Shown piece after piece: positions 8,426 through 16,466 of a stretch of 64,000 nt of DNA (positions are counted from its first letter, which is position 1; every line of letters starts with the position of its first letter). Both the position numbers and the translations under genes were made by a program. Location of the stretch: the NCBI RefSeq assembly GCF_008086345.1, contig NZ_CP043006.1, forward strand, positions 4,152,032 through 4,216,031, written 5' to 3'. The notes beneath the pieces are model-generated. The model had not been told where the DNA came from. It saw nothing but the letters and a program-made list of their open reading frames with translations, and did no database searches. This DNA comes from Chitinophaga sp. XS-30. Lineage in GTDB: Bacteria > Bacteroidota > Bacteroidia > Chitinophagales > Chitinophagaceae.

Positions 8426-9721
8426 ATGACAACACTCAATTCCAGCGTAAAACCTACAAAAATACGGTACCAGGTATTGTTCCTGATATTTGTGAACGTG
8501 GTGATCAACTATATGGACAGAAGCAACCTGGCCGTAGCCGCTTCTGAAATAGACAAGGAATTCAACTTTACACCGGTGCAAATGGGGCTGATCTTTTCGG
8601 CCTTCAGCTGGACGTACCTGGCCTTCCAGATACCCGGCGGCATACTGGTGAACCGTTTCAGCCCGCGTATCCTCTATGCGTTCAGCCTCATTGCATGGTC
8701 CCTCACCACCGTGATGCAGGGCTTTGCCAGGGGTTTCGCCACCCTCTTCGGGCTGCGTATGGCCACCGGGGTATTTGAGGCCCCGGCCTTTCCCATCAAC
8801 AACCGGGTGGTAAGCAACTGGTTCCCTGACAATGAACGCGCTTCCGCCATTGCCGTGTACACTTCCGGCCAGTTCCTTGGCCTGGCCTTCCTGATGCCGG
8901 TACTGTCAAAGATCCAGCTGGAAGCCGGATGGAAAGGGCTGTTCGTGATCACCGGCCTTATCGGCGTAATTTGGGGCATTGTATGGTACGTGTTCTATCG
9001 TGATCCGCTGCAACACAAAGCCGTCAATACCGCTGAGCTGAAGCATATCGAGCGCGGCGGCGGGCTGGTGGACAAACAGGCCGGCAATAAAACCGCTTTC
9101 CGCTGGGCCGATCTGAAGGCCGTACTCTCCTACCGCAAACTCTGGGGCATTTATATCGGCCAGTTTGCCGTGAATTCCACGCTCTGGTTCTTCCTCACCT
9201 GGTTCCCGAAATACCTTGTAGATTATCGGGGGCTGGACTTCATCAAATCAGGTTACTGGGCCTCGGTGCCTTACCTCGCGGCATTCACCGGCATATTGTG
9301 TTCCGGCTTTCTGTCAGACTACCTGGTAAAAAGAGGCGTATCGCCCGCAAAAGCTCGCAAAAGGCCCATCATCATCGGTCTGCTGGTCTCCGCTTTCATA
9401 CTCGGGGCTAATTACGTAGATGAGCCTGCGCTCATTATCTTTTTCATGTCCCTCTCCTTTTTCGGGGTAGGCTTTGCCTCCATCACCTGGATATTTGTAT
9501 CTACGTTGCCGCCTAAACACCTCATCAACCTGACAGGCGGCGTGTTTAATTTCATCGGTCAGCTGTCGGGGATCATTGTGCCTATCGCCATAGGCTTTCT
9601 GGCCAGCGGCAGCAGTTTTGCGCCGGCATTGGTATTTGTGGCCGTGCTGGGCCTGCTGGGGGCATGCTCGTATATTTTCCTGGTGGGGAATGTGGAACGG
9701 ATAAAGATGGAGGAGGAATAG
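8426..9721 (+). CDS. dgoT: MFS transporter, ACS family, probable D-galactonate permease
   Basis: 431 residues with about 12 hydrophobic segments. The N-terminal signature (VNVVINYMDRSNLAVA) and the MFS loop after TM2 (FQIPGGILVNRFSPR) fit the anion:cation symporter family that imports hexuronates and galactonate by proton symport. Its position between dgoD and dgoK supports galactonate as substrate; sequence alone cannot separate this from glucarate or hexuronate transport. It sits in the inner membrane, so an outer-membrane route for the substrate is still needed. Confidence 0.8.
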   Translation: MTTLNSSVKPTKIRYQVLFLIFVNVVINYMDRSNLAVAASEIDKEFNFTPVQMGLIFSAFSWTYLAFQIPGGILVNRFSPRILYAFSLIAWSLTTVMQGFARGFATLFGLRMATGVFEAPAFPINNRVVSNWFPDNERASAIAVYTSGQFLGLAFLMPVLSKIQLEAGWKGLFVITGLIGVIWGIVWYVFYRDPLQHKAVNTAELKHIERGGGLVDKQAGNKTAFRWADLKAVLSYRKLWGIYIGQFAVNSTLWFFLTWFPKYLVDYRGLDFIKSGYWASVPYLAAFTGILCSGFLSDYLVKRGVSPAKARKRPIIIGLLVSAFILGANYVDEPALIIFFMSLSFFGVGFASITWIFVSTLPPKHLINLTGGVFNFIGQLSGIIVPIAIGFLASGSSFAPALVFVAVLGLLGACSYIFLVGNVERIKMEEE

Positions 9722-9807
9722 CCGGAAAGCTACCGGTATGATGTTCTCCGGCATAGCGAATGATCAGATAACTTAAATAGCATGAAAACATATTCAACAG
9801 ACCGCAG

Positions 9808-10734
9808 ATGAATTATTTTTTAAGCTGTGACTGGGGCACCAGCGCATTCCGGCTGCGGCTGGTGGAAACCGGCAGCGGGAACGTTCTTACAGAAGAAAGA
9901 TCAGACAACGGTATTGCGGGCGCTTACCAGCAATGGCAACAAACGTCCCTCCCCCGTGAAGATTTCTTTGCCGCGATCATCAACCGGCATATTGATGCAT
10001 TGTCGGAAAGGACGGGCATTCCGCTGCAGGAGGTGCCGGTCGTGCTATCCGGCATGGCATCTTCCAGTATTGGCATGGTAGAGCTGCCCTACAAGGAGTT
10101 GCCCTTCAGCCTGAGCGGAACAGATCTGGCCGTGCATGCCTTTTCCCGGTTCATCATTATTTCCGGCGCCCGCAGCGGGAATGATGTGATGCGTGGCGAA
10201 GAGACCAAAGCAGCCGGTTGTGCTGCCTGGCTGCCCGATACAACACAGGATCAATGGCTGCTGATGCCGGGTACACATCCCAAACACGTAGTGGTAAACA
10301 ATCATCAGGCGGTTCGTTTTCAAAGCTTCATGACAGGCGAATTTTTTGACCTGCTGTCCACGCACAGCATCCTGGCCGCATCGGTAGGGGATGATGGAAC
10401 ACTACTGAACGACCCGGCCGCCCTCGCCTGCTTTACTGAAGGCGTACACGCCGGGCAGACGGAGAACCTGCTGCATGCAGCCTTTATGGTGCGGACTAAC
10501 CAATTGCTTAAAAAAATATCTCCGGCCCACAACCGTTTTTACCTAAGCGGTTTGCTCATCGGTACGGAACTGAAAGCGGTGCCTCCCGGCATGCCCGTTT
10601 ATCTGGTGGCGGGACCGCTGCATACCCCGCTTTATACACTGGCCTGCCAGGTATTGAATATTCCCGTGGCGGCGGTGATAGATGCGGATGAAGCGCTGAT
10701 ACGCGGACAACGGGCTGTGTTGAAGTACGGGTAA
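9808..10734 (+). CDS. dgoK: 2-dehydro-3-deoxygalactonokinase
   Basis: 308 residues. The N-terminus CDWGTSAFRLRL is the ATP/sugar-binding start of the DgoK family. Further family segments are VVLSGMASSSIGMVELPY, ISGARSGNDVMRGEETK, LLMPGTHPKHV and FMTGEFFDLLSTHSIL. It phosphorylates 2-dehydro-3-deoxygalactonate at C6, giving the aldolase substrate. With eda, dgoD and the transporter it completes the De Ley-Doudoroff route. It ends 80 bp before a convergent hydrolase gene. No dedicated regulator is encoded nearby. Confidence 0.93.
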   Translation: MNYFLSCDWGTSAFRLRLVETGSGNVLTEERSDNGIAGAYQQWQQTSLPREDFFAAIINRHIDALSERTGIPLQEVPVVLSGMASSSIGMVELPYKELPFSLSGTDLAVHAFSRFIIISGARSGNDVMRGEETKAAGCAAWLPDTTQDQWLLMPGTHPKHVVVNNHQAVRFQSFMTGEFFDLLSTHSILAASVGDDGTLLNDPAALACFTEGVHAGQTENLLHAAFMVRTNQLLKKISPAHNRFYLSGLLIGTELKAVPPGMPVYLVAGPLHTPLYTLACQVLNIPVAAVIDADEALIRGQRAVLKYG

Positions 10735-10814
10735 ATATTCATTCACCTGAACACCTGAAGAAGTGGAAACCATTAAGAGAGGATAAATTCAGCGATGTCA
10801 TGGATTATATGCGG

Positions 10815-11693
10815 CTACCTGACTACCCCTTTTTCACAAAGAAAATCATCAATCAGGCTTAACACCTCATCAAAATTCGTCTCCAGCGCCTTATGGCCGC
10901 CATCGATAACATGAACCTGTGCATCAGGTAAATCCCGCTGATAACAATACGCTTCCTCCACACCAAAAAACACATCATACTTCCCCCATATGATCAGAGC
11001 GGGAGGTTGATGCGTACGGAAATACGCCTGAAAGACAGGGAACATGTCGATATTGGTTTTGAAATCACAATTCAATTCAAACTGCATATCAATATTGCCG
11101 GGCCGCTTCATACGTTCCCAATCAAGCATCCACAATTCCGGGCTGATCCTGGGTAATAATTCCTCCGGCACTCCCGCGGTATATTGCATCTTCGTGCCTT
11201 CTTCACTCAGGAAACCGGCGACCTTTTCTTTCTTTTCCGGTGTGGGGTTTTGCCAATAATCTATCGTTTCATCCCATTGCGGGCCAATACCTTCATCATA
11301 TGCATTGCCGTTCTGGACAATTATCCGTTCTATCTTTTCAGGATGGTTCACGCACAGGCGCAATCCAATGGGACAGCCATAATCATGAAGATAGACCGTG
11401 AAAGTCTTCAAGCCTATGGCATCCGTAAATTTATTGATGCAGTCCGATATGTTCCTGAAGGAGTATTCAAAATGACGGCTGCCCGGGAAAGCGCTGAATC
11501 CAAACCCGGGGTAATCAGGGGCCACGAGATAACACCTGTCGGACAAAGCGATCATCAGGTTTTTAAACATTGCCGATGAGGAAGGAAATCCATGTAAAAG
11601 CAACAGTGGTGGATGCTTCCTGTCTCCGGCCGTTCTATAGAAGACATCGATGCCGTCTACAGCAATTGATTGATGTAAAATTTGTCTGGCCAT
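10815..11693 (-). CDS. Alpha/beta hydrolase, epoxide hydrolase/haloalkane dehalogenase-like
   Basis: 292 residues. The oxyanion-hole motif LLLHGFP (residues 31-37) is followed by DYPGFGFS, the nucleophile elbow YLHDYGCP with Asp104 as probable nucleophile, a cap region rich in Trp, GKYD (Asp240) and the catalytic base His267 in DGGHKALE. An Asp nucleophile with this layout is typical of epoxide hydrolases and haloalkane dehalogenases. The substrate cannot be predicted. It is monocistronic and convergent with dgoK. Confidence 0.85.
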   Translation of the reverse strand: MARQILHQSIAVDGIDVFYRTAGDRKHPPLLLLHGFPSSSAMFKNLMIALSDRCYLVAPDYPGFGFSAFPGSRHFEYSFRNISDCINKFTDAIGLKTFTVYLHDYGCPIGLRLCVNHPEKIERIIVQNGNAYDEGIGPQWDETIDYWQNPTPEKKEKVAGFLSEEGTKMQYTAGVPEELLPRISPELWMLDWERMKRPGNIDMQFELNCDFKTNIDMFPVFQAYFRTHQPPALIIWGKYDVFFGVEEAYCYQRDLPDAQVHVIDGGHKALETNFDEVLSLIDDFLCEKGVVR

Positions 11694-11776
11694 GGTTTCA
11701 ACGGTTGTTGATGAAAGAGGAAGTACAAAGCTTGTGCCACCTCAATCCGCATGCACGCAGCCTCCATCAAAATGCC

Positions 11777-11974
11777 CTATGTTCCCGGCCCCTGCGTCAT
11801 CCTCCGATAGCGCGCAAAGGCCATCCCTCCAACCACCATCCCGCCTGCCCCTAACAACAGTGCTACCACAGCCCCGAGCTTCCCGGAACCCGTTCCTATT
11901 ATAGGTCTGCGGAACAACGGGCGGATGACGGAAGGAACATAGGAGGCGGCCGGGAAAAATGGATATTTTTTACG
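11777..11974 (-). pseudogene. Possible remnant of a small glycine-rich membrane protein
   Basis: 65 minus-strand codons are open between two in-frame stops. The frame has no usable start codon in its first 45 codons, but reads like a membrane segment with a basic edge: GKLGAVVALLLGAGGMVVGG followed by MAFARYRRM. The preceding residues (FPAASYVPSVIRPLFRRP) also look protein-like. It may be the 3' remnant of a deleted gene, or chance. No family recognised. Confidence 0.25.
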
Positions 11975-12148
11975 CTAATTGCCAGGTATCAGGAATACCC
12001 CGGCAGAAGGATGATAACAGCTGCATAAATAAGGCCGGTTGCCATAAAACAGGCAAACAGGGGGCCGATGTCTGATTCAACCTGCTACAAAGTCTATTTA
12101 ACCCCCTCTGCAGACCATGCTTAGACACTATATTTGTCAGCACACAAC

Positions 12149-12238
12149 CAGATGAGATAACATCCCATCTGACCCGTAAAATATCAACATGAACAGATGA
12201 AATAACATCCCATCTGACCCGTAAAGTATCAACAAACA
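12149..12238 (+). repeat. Two 45-bp tandem repeats plus a degenerate third, upstream of the MDR gene
   Basis: Copies at 12149-12193 and 12194-12238 are nearly identical. Each contains CAGATG followed 11 bp later by CATCTG, a 6-bp inverted repeat, then ACCCGTAAA. A decayed third copy (ACACCATCCGATCCGTAAAT) extends to about 12260, just before the ATG at 12269. The layout suggests iterated operator sites in the leader of the oxidoreductase gene. Confidence 0.7.
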
Positions 12239-12268
12239 AAACACCATCCGATCCGTAAATAAATTAAA

Positions 12269-13276
12269 ATGAAAGCAATCCAGTTAACACAGCATGGCAT
12301 CGAACATTTACACCTGACAGATATACCCACCCCGGCTTTCGGGGAAAATGAAGTGCTGGTGAAAACTACCGCCGTAGCCCTGGAGTACCACGACCTGATC
12401 GTTGTGGAAAACAGGATACCCTTCGGCATCCCCCTCCCCCACATCCCGGTGTCCGAAGGCGTGGGCATCGTGGAAGAAGTGGGCAGCAAAGTGACCCGCT
12501 GGAAAAAGGGCGACCGCGTCATCATCCCCTTCATTTCCCGCTGGGAGGCCGGGAGGAATACACCTTACCACGACCAGCTGAGAACCGGCTTCTCCCGCCC
12601 CGGCCTGCTGGCGGCCTACACCGTTCAACCTGAAAACACCCTCGTCCGCAGCCCGCACAATCTGACGGATGAAGAAGCGGCTCCTCTGCCGGTAACCGGG
12701 TTAACAGTCTGGGCTACCCTTGTAGAGCAGGCCAATATCCGGGCAGGCCAAACCATCCTGACACAAGGCAGCGGCGGGGTTTCCCTGTTTGCCCTGCAGC
12801 TCGCCGGAACATTCGGGTTAAAAGTGATCGCCACCACCAGCAGCAGCGAAAAAGCGCAACGGCTGAAGGATATGGGCGCTGAAGAAGTGATCAATTACAG
12901 GGCATTCCCGGAATGGAGCAGTGAGGTAAAACGCCTGAACGGCGGCACAGGTGTAGATGTGACGCTGGATGTTTGCGGTACGGATACCATTGCACAAAGC
13001 ATCCTCTCGGTAAAGCAGCATGGTTTTGTGGGACTGATCGGCTTGCTGACAGGCACCCGGCTGACGGTTGACCTCATTCCGCTAATCACGAACTACATCC
13101 GGCTGCAGGCATACTCCGTTGGCAACGCACAGGAGCTGAGCGATCTGGTGCAGGCCATCGAAAAGAATAACATCAGGCCGGTAGTGGACAGCGTTTTTCC
13201 TGTTGAAAAGGTACAGGATGCTTTCCACAGGTTTAAATCCGGCCAGGCTTTCGGAAAAGTGATCATAACATTTTAA
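12269..13276 (+). CDS. MDR-superfamily NAD(P)-dependent alcohol dehydrogenase/quinone oxidoreductase-like protein
   Basis: 335 residues. A GroES-like N-terminal domain (VLVKTTAVALEYHDLI) is followed by a Rossmann domain with GSGGVSLFALQLA as the nucleotide-binding loop and ATTSSSEKAQRLKDMGAEEV. The usual catalytic-zinc Cys and GHE motif are absent (ALEYHDL and VSEGVG at those places), so a zinc-independent reductase is likely. It reduces or oxidises a small carbonyl or quinone using NAD(P)H; the substrate is unknown. It is convergent with the HxlR gene (18-bp gap), whose divergent partner is a quinone oxidoreductase, which suggests a reactive-electrophile response group. Confidence 0.85.
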   Translation: MKAIQLTQHGIEHLHLTDIPTPAFGENEVLVKTTAVALEYHDLIVVENRIPFGIPLPHIPVSEGVGIVEEVGSKVTRWKKGDRVIIPFISRWEAGRNTPYHDQLRTGFSRPGLLAAYTVQPENTLVRSPHNLTDEEAAPLPVTGLTVWATLVEQANIRAGQTILTQGSGGVSLFALQLAGTFGLKVIATTSSSEKAQRLKDMGAEEVINYRAFPEWSSEVKRLNGGTGVDVTLDVCGTDTIAQSILSVKQHGFVGLIGLLTGTRLTVDLIPLITNYIRLQAYSVGNAQELSDLVQAIEKNNIRPVVDSVFPVEKVQDAFHRFKSGQAFGKVIITF

Positions 13277-13294
13277 GTATAAAAACTGAATACT

Positions 13295-13684
13295 TCAGGC
13301 TCCTTCTGCCTTCACAGCCGCCCGGTCACCAAAACGCTCCCGGTGCGCATCCCCCCACTTTTCCATTTCCTGCCAGATGGGGCTTAACACCCTTGCCTGT
13401 TCCGTCAGCTCATACTCCACACGCACCGGTACCTCCGGGTACACGGTGCGTACAATGAGGTGATCTTTTTCCAGTTCCTTCAACTGCAATGTGAGCATCC
13501 GTTCGCTGATATTCGGAAGATGTTTCCGCAATTCGGAAAAACGCTTTCGCCCCAATCCCAGTTTATACAGGATCAGCATTTTCCAGCGCCCGCCAATCAG
13601 ATCAAGCGTGTACACTACGCCGCAGAACGCATTGAGCACCTGCCGGTTGAGACTGTTCGTTGAGTTTTCTTTTCTGTTTGACAT
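13295..13684 (-). CDS. HxlR-family winged-helix transcriptional regulator
   Basis: 129 residues with the HxlR/DUF24 domain: Cys20 in AFCGVVYTLDLIGGRWK, then RKRFSELRKHLPNISERMLT as the recognition-helix region, and the wing with PVRVEYELTEQ. Several HxlR proteins sense quinones or aldehydes through that N-terminal Cys. The gene is divergent from the quinone oxidoreductase at 13824 (139-bp shared spacer) and convergent with the MDR gene, so it probably represses one or both. Confidence 0.88.
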   Translation of the reverse strand: MSNRKENSTNSLNRQVLNAFCGVVYTLDLIGGRWKMLILYKLGLGRKRFSELRKHLPNISERMLTLQLKELEKDHLIVRTVYPEVPVRVEYELTEQARVLSPIWQEMEKWGDAHRERFGDRAAVKAEGA

Positions 13685-13823
13685 ACATTTTTGTTCGTTC
13701 CCTACAATCGGTTACACACTGCAAAAATAGCGAAGGCAGGGCTAATTTTACGCCCTCAACATGCTGAAGACAGATGAATCCGCCCAACCGCAGGTTTCAT
13801 CCGGCACAAAAAAAGATAAACAG

Positions 13824-14495
13824 ATGAAAGTATTGCTGATCTATGCACACCCGGAGCCGAAGAGCTTCAACAGCGCCATGCTGGGCGCCGCCCGCGAAAC
13901 CCTTTTACAAGCGGGGCACGACCTCCGTATATCGGACCTTTACGCCATGCCGTTCAACCCGGTTTCCGGGAAAGATAATTTTACCGCACTTGAAAACCCT
14001 CATTACTTCAAACAACAATTGGAGGAGCTGCATGCTACCGCTACCGGGGCTTTCGCACCGTTTATCGCAGCCGAACAGGAAAAGCTGGAATGGTGCGACC
14101 TGATGATCTGGCAGTTCCCCCTCTGGTGGTTCAGCGTGCCGGGCATCCTTAAAGGCTGGGTAGACCGGGTATTTGCCATGGGACGCGTTTACGGGCAGGG
14201 CAGGCTGTATGAAACCGGCGTCTTCAGCGGAAAAAAAGCGCTATTATCCCTCACCACCGGCGGCGCGGCAGAACATTACGTAAAAGATGGCTTTAACGGC
14301 GATATGGACGGCATTCTGCGCCCCATCCAGCGGGGCATGCTCGAATTTACCGGCTTCACCGTACTGGCGCCGCATGTTGTATATGGGCCGGCAAGAATGA
14401 GCGCGGAAGAAAGGGAAAATGAGTTGCAGCGCTGGCGGAAGCGATTGCTGGCTGTTTCGGTGGAAACGGGCATTGCTGTTGGGCAGTACCGGTAG
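13824..14495 (+). CDS. Flavodoxin-fold NAD(P)H:quinone oxidoreductase
   Basis: 223 residues from the ATG at 13824; upstream Met codons add a charged tail that does not fit the family. Family features (PF02525): VLLIYAHPEPKSFN, DLMIWQFPLWWFSVPGILKG, WVDRVFAMGRVYGQG and LSLTTGGAAEHY. It carries out FMN/FAD-dependent two-electron reduction of quinones, avoiding semiquinones, in the cytosol. It is divergently transcribed from the HxlR regulator, a common arrangement for quinone-responsive control. A TAATTTTA element at 13744-13751 may be its -7 box. Confidence 0.87.
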   Translation: MKVLLIYAHPEPKSFNSAMLGAARETLLQAGHDLRISDLYAMPFNPVSGKDNFTALENPHYFKQQLEELHATATGAFAPFIAAEQEKLEWCDLMIWQFPLWWFSVPGILKGWVDRVFAMGRVYGQGRLYETGVFSGKKALLSLTTGGAAEHYVKDGFNGDMDGILRPIQRGMLEFTGFTVLAPHVVYGPARMSAEERENELQRWRKRLLAVSVETGIAVGQYR

Positions 14496-14629
14496 GTGAA
14501 CGGGACGGAGATGCGCGGCATCCGGGATACGCATGAGACCGGGGTAAACTGCTTCTGGCACAGCCCGGTTCTTTTGAACTTCATAACAGAAAACCAAAAT
14601 TATGTAACAATTATCCGTTCCTGCATGCC

Positions 14630-14637
14630 TACCTTTG
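14630..14637 (+). promoter_or_regulatory. TAnnTTTG -7 element at the head of the copper operon
   Basis: TACCTTTG lies only 7 bp before the ATG at 14645. If it is the -7 box, transcription would start at or next to the start codon, giving a leaderless or near-leaderless mRNA. No convincing -33 box was found. Confidence 0.35.
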
Positions 14638-14644
14638 GTACAGC

Positions 14645-15043
14645 ATGAAAAAGATCGTGGCACTCATACTAGCCGTTCTTTATATGGCCTCTTCCACAGG
14701 GGCCACATTTCACATGCATTACTGCAATGGCAAACTGGTAGATGTCGCATTGTGGCATGGGGAACAGCACCCCTGCGAAAAATGCGGCCCCGAAACGGGC
14801 ATCTGCGCCAAAAGCTGCTGTGAAGATGAGCATAAGACCGTCAAGCTCGATAACGACCAGCAATCCAAGGAAAGCAGCGTTCATTTCATGCAGCCGGCCG
14901 GCGCGGTCATACCGCTGCATAGTAAACCCGACTTCTCCGCTGCAGCCGTGCTGCCGGTAAAATATACCCATCGTGTCAGCCACGCCCCTCCCCGGGTCAA
15001 CCCGGTGGAAACACATATCCTTTACTGTACCTTCCTGATCTGA
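14645..15043 (+). CDS. HYC_CC_PP family protein, copper-cluster associated
   Basis: 132 residues. A signal-like N-terminus (MKKIVALILAVLYMASSTGA) is followed by HMHYC (Cys27), a Cys-rich stretch with Cys44, 47 and 54, the CC pair (58-59) and a later APPRV, which are the motifs that name this family. These proteins are encoded next to heavy-metal efflux genes in Bacteroidota. The His/Cys pattern suggests periplasmic metal (copper) binding, but the role is unproven. It heads the operon that continues with the CusA-like pump after 130 bp. Confidence 0.85.
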   Translation: MKKIVALILAVLYMASSTGATFHMHYCNGKLVDVALWHGEQHPCEKCGPETGICAKSCCEDEHKTVKLDNDQQSKESSVHFMQPAGAVIPLHSKPDFSAAAVLPVKYTHRVSHAPPRVNPVETHILYCTFLI

Positions 15044-15173
15044 TACTGCCTGCCCCGGGGATCTTCCGCCCCGGAACGACCTGCATAGCCATTTTCGCGG
15101 CTGACAGGTCCGCTCCGCTATTGTTATTCATCATACCAGCCGGCACAACAACCGGTTACCAGCAATAATCACT

Positions 15174-16466
15174 ATGGTACATCGTATTATCGAATGGTCC
15201 ATCCGCAACAGGTTCATTGTACTGATACTTGCATCCGTCCTGTTTGTCTGGGGATTCTTTGCCGTGAAGCAAAATCCCATCGATGCCATACCTGACCTGT
15301 CCGAGAACCAGGTGATCGTGTTCACGGAATGGATGGGCCGGGGGCCGCAGCTGATCGAGGACCAGGTGACCTATCCCCTGGTCACCAACCTGCAGGGGCT
15401 TCCCCGCATCAAATATGTGCGCGGGTCGTCCATGTTCGGCATGAGCTTCATCTACATCATTTTCAAGGATGATGTAGATATCTACTGGGCAAGAGCAAGA
15501 GTGCTGGAAAGGCTGAGCACCATTTCCCGGACCCTGCCTGCCGGCATAACACCGCAACTCGGTCCCGATGGCACCGGCGTAGGCCATATCCTCTGGTACA
15601 CGCTGGACGCGCCGCAAATGGATCTCGGCGAACAACGGGCCTTGCAGGACTGGTACGTAAAATTTGCCCTGCAGAATGTAGATGGCGTCAGCGAGATCGC
15701 ATCCTTCGGCGGCTTTCAAAAGCAATACCAGGTGACCCTCGATCCCAACAAACTGCTCTACTACAACCTCTCCGTTCCCGAAGTGATCGGCGCCATCCGC
15801 GCCAATAATAATGAATCGGGCGGAAGGAAGTTCGAGCTAAGCGATATCGGGTACATCATCAAAACCTCCGGCTACCTGCAATCCCGGGAAGAGATCGGGG
15901 ATATTGCCGTTAAAACCCGGAACAGCATCCCCGTGAAAGTGTCGGACATCGGCACCGTGCAAATGACCGGTGAAACAAGACTGGGGATCTTTGACCAGGA
16001 CGGCGAAGGCGAGCGTGTAGGCGGTATCGTTGTCATGCGATACGGAGAGAATGCCGCCGACGTGATCGAGAAGGTAAAAGCCAAAATGCAGGAAGTGGCC
16101 AAAGGCCTGCCGGAGAAGGTGAAATTCGACATTGTTTATGACCGCGGGGAGCTGATCCGGGAATCCATATCCTCCATCAAACATACCCTGATCGAAGAAA
16201 TGATCGTCGTTTCCCTCGTCGTTATCATCTTCCTCTTTCACTGGCGCAGCGCCCTCAGCATTATTATCCAGATCCCCGTTACCCTGGCTGCCAGCTTCAT
16301 CCTGCTGAATGCCTTCGGCATTTCGTCCAATATCATGTCCCTCACCGGTATTGCGCTGGCCATCGGGGTGATCGTGGATAACGGGATCATTATGAGCGAG
16401 AACGCGTATAAACATCTTTCAGAACGGTACGCTGCCTGGGAAGCGGCACAAAAATCAACATCATGA
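15174..16466 (+). CDS. cusA: CusA/CzcA-type heavy-metal RND pump, N-terminal part of a split gene
   Basis: 430 residues. TM1 (FIVLILASVLFVWGFFAVKQ) is followed by the first large periplasmic region (DAIPDLSENQVIVFTEWMGR, characteristic of the HME-RND group), then TM2-TM4 ending in IALAIGVIVDNGIIMSENAYK. Normal family proteins are 1020-1250 residues; here the frame stops at 16466 in the cytoplasmic loop after TM4. The second part starts at the overlapping ATG (ATGA). The pump drives proton-coupled metal export across the envelope with TolC and adaptor partners. Either the two polypeptides assemble in trans, or a single-base frameshift has inactivated the gene. Confidence 0.88.
   Translation: MVHRIIEWSIRNRFIVLILASVLFVWGFFAVKQNPIDAIPDLSENQVIVFTEWMGRGPQLIEDQVTYPLVTNLQGLPRIKYVRGSSMFGMSFIYIIFKDDVDIYWARARVLERLSTISRTLPAGITPQLGPDGTGVGHILWYTLDAPQMDLGEQRALQDWYVKFALQNVDGVSEIASFGGFQKQYQVTLDPNKLLYYNLSVPEVIGAIRANNNESGGRKFELSDIGYIIKTSGYLQSREEIGDIAVKTRNSIPVKVSDIGTVQMTGETRLGIFDQDGEGERVGGIVVMRYGENAADVIEKVKAKMQEVAKGLPEKVKFDIVYDRGELIRESISSIKHTLIEEMIVVSLVVIIFLFHWRSALSIIIQIPVTLAASFILLNAFGISSNIMSLTGIALAIGVIVDNGIIMSENAYKHLSERYAAWEAAQKSTS

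Larger units (their letters stand above)
11694..12268. other. Intergenic region containing an orphan reading frame and tandem repeats
   Basis: 575 bp between the divergent hydrolase and MDR genes. It holds a minus-strand orphan frame (11777-11974), a TATATTTG element at 12129-12136 that could be a -7 box for the MDR gene, and two 45-bp repeats (12149-12238), each described separately. No other gene is supported. Confidence 0.5.

Noticed and set aside
7175..8581. Long minus-strand frame (468 codons) opposite dgoD
   Set aside because: It lies fully antisense to a clear dgoD gene and has no recognisable domain; GC-rich third positions keep the reverse frame open.
16447..16466. Programmed -1 frameshift joining the two cusA parts
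   Set aside because: No canonical slippery heptamer in the required phase (only GCA CAA AAA) and no clear downstream structure; a plain frameshift or coupled split gene is simpler.
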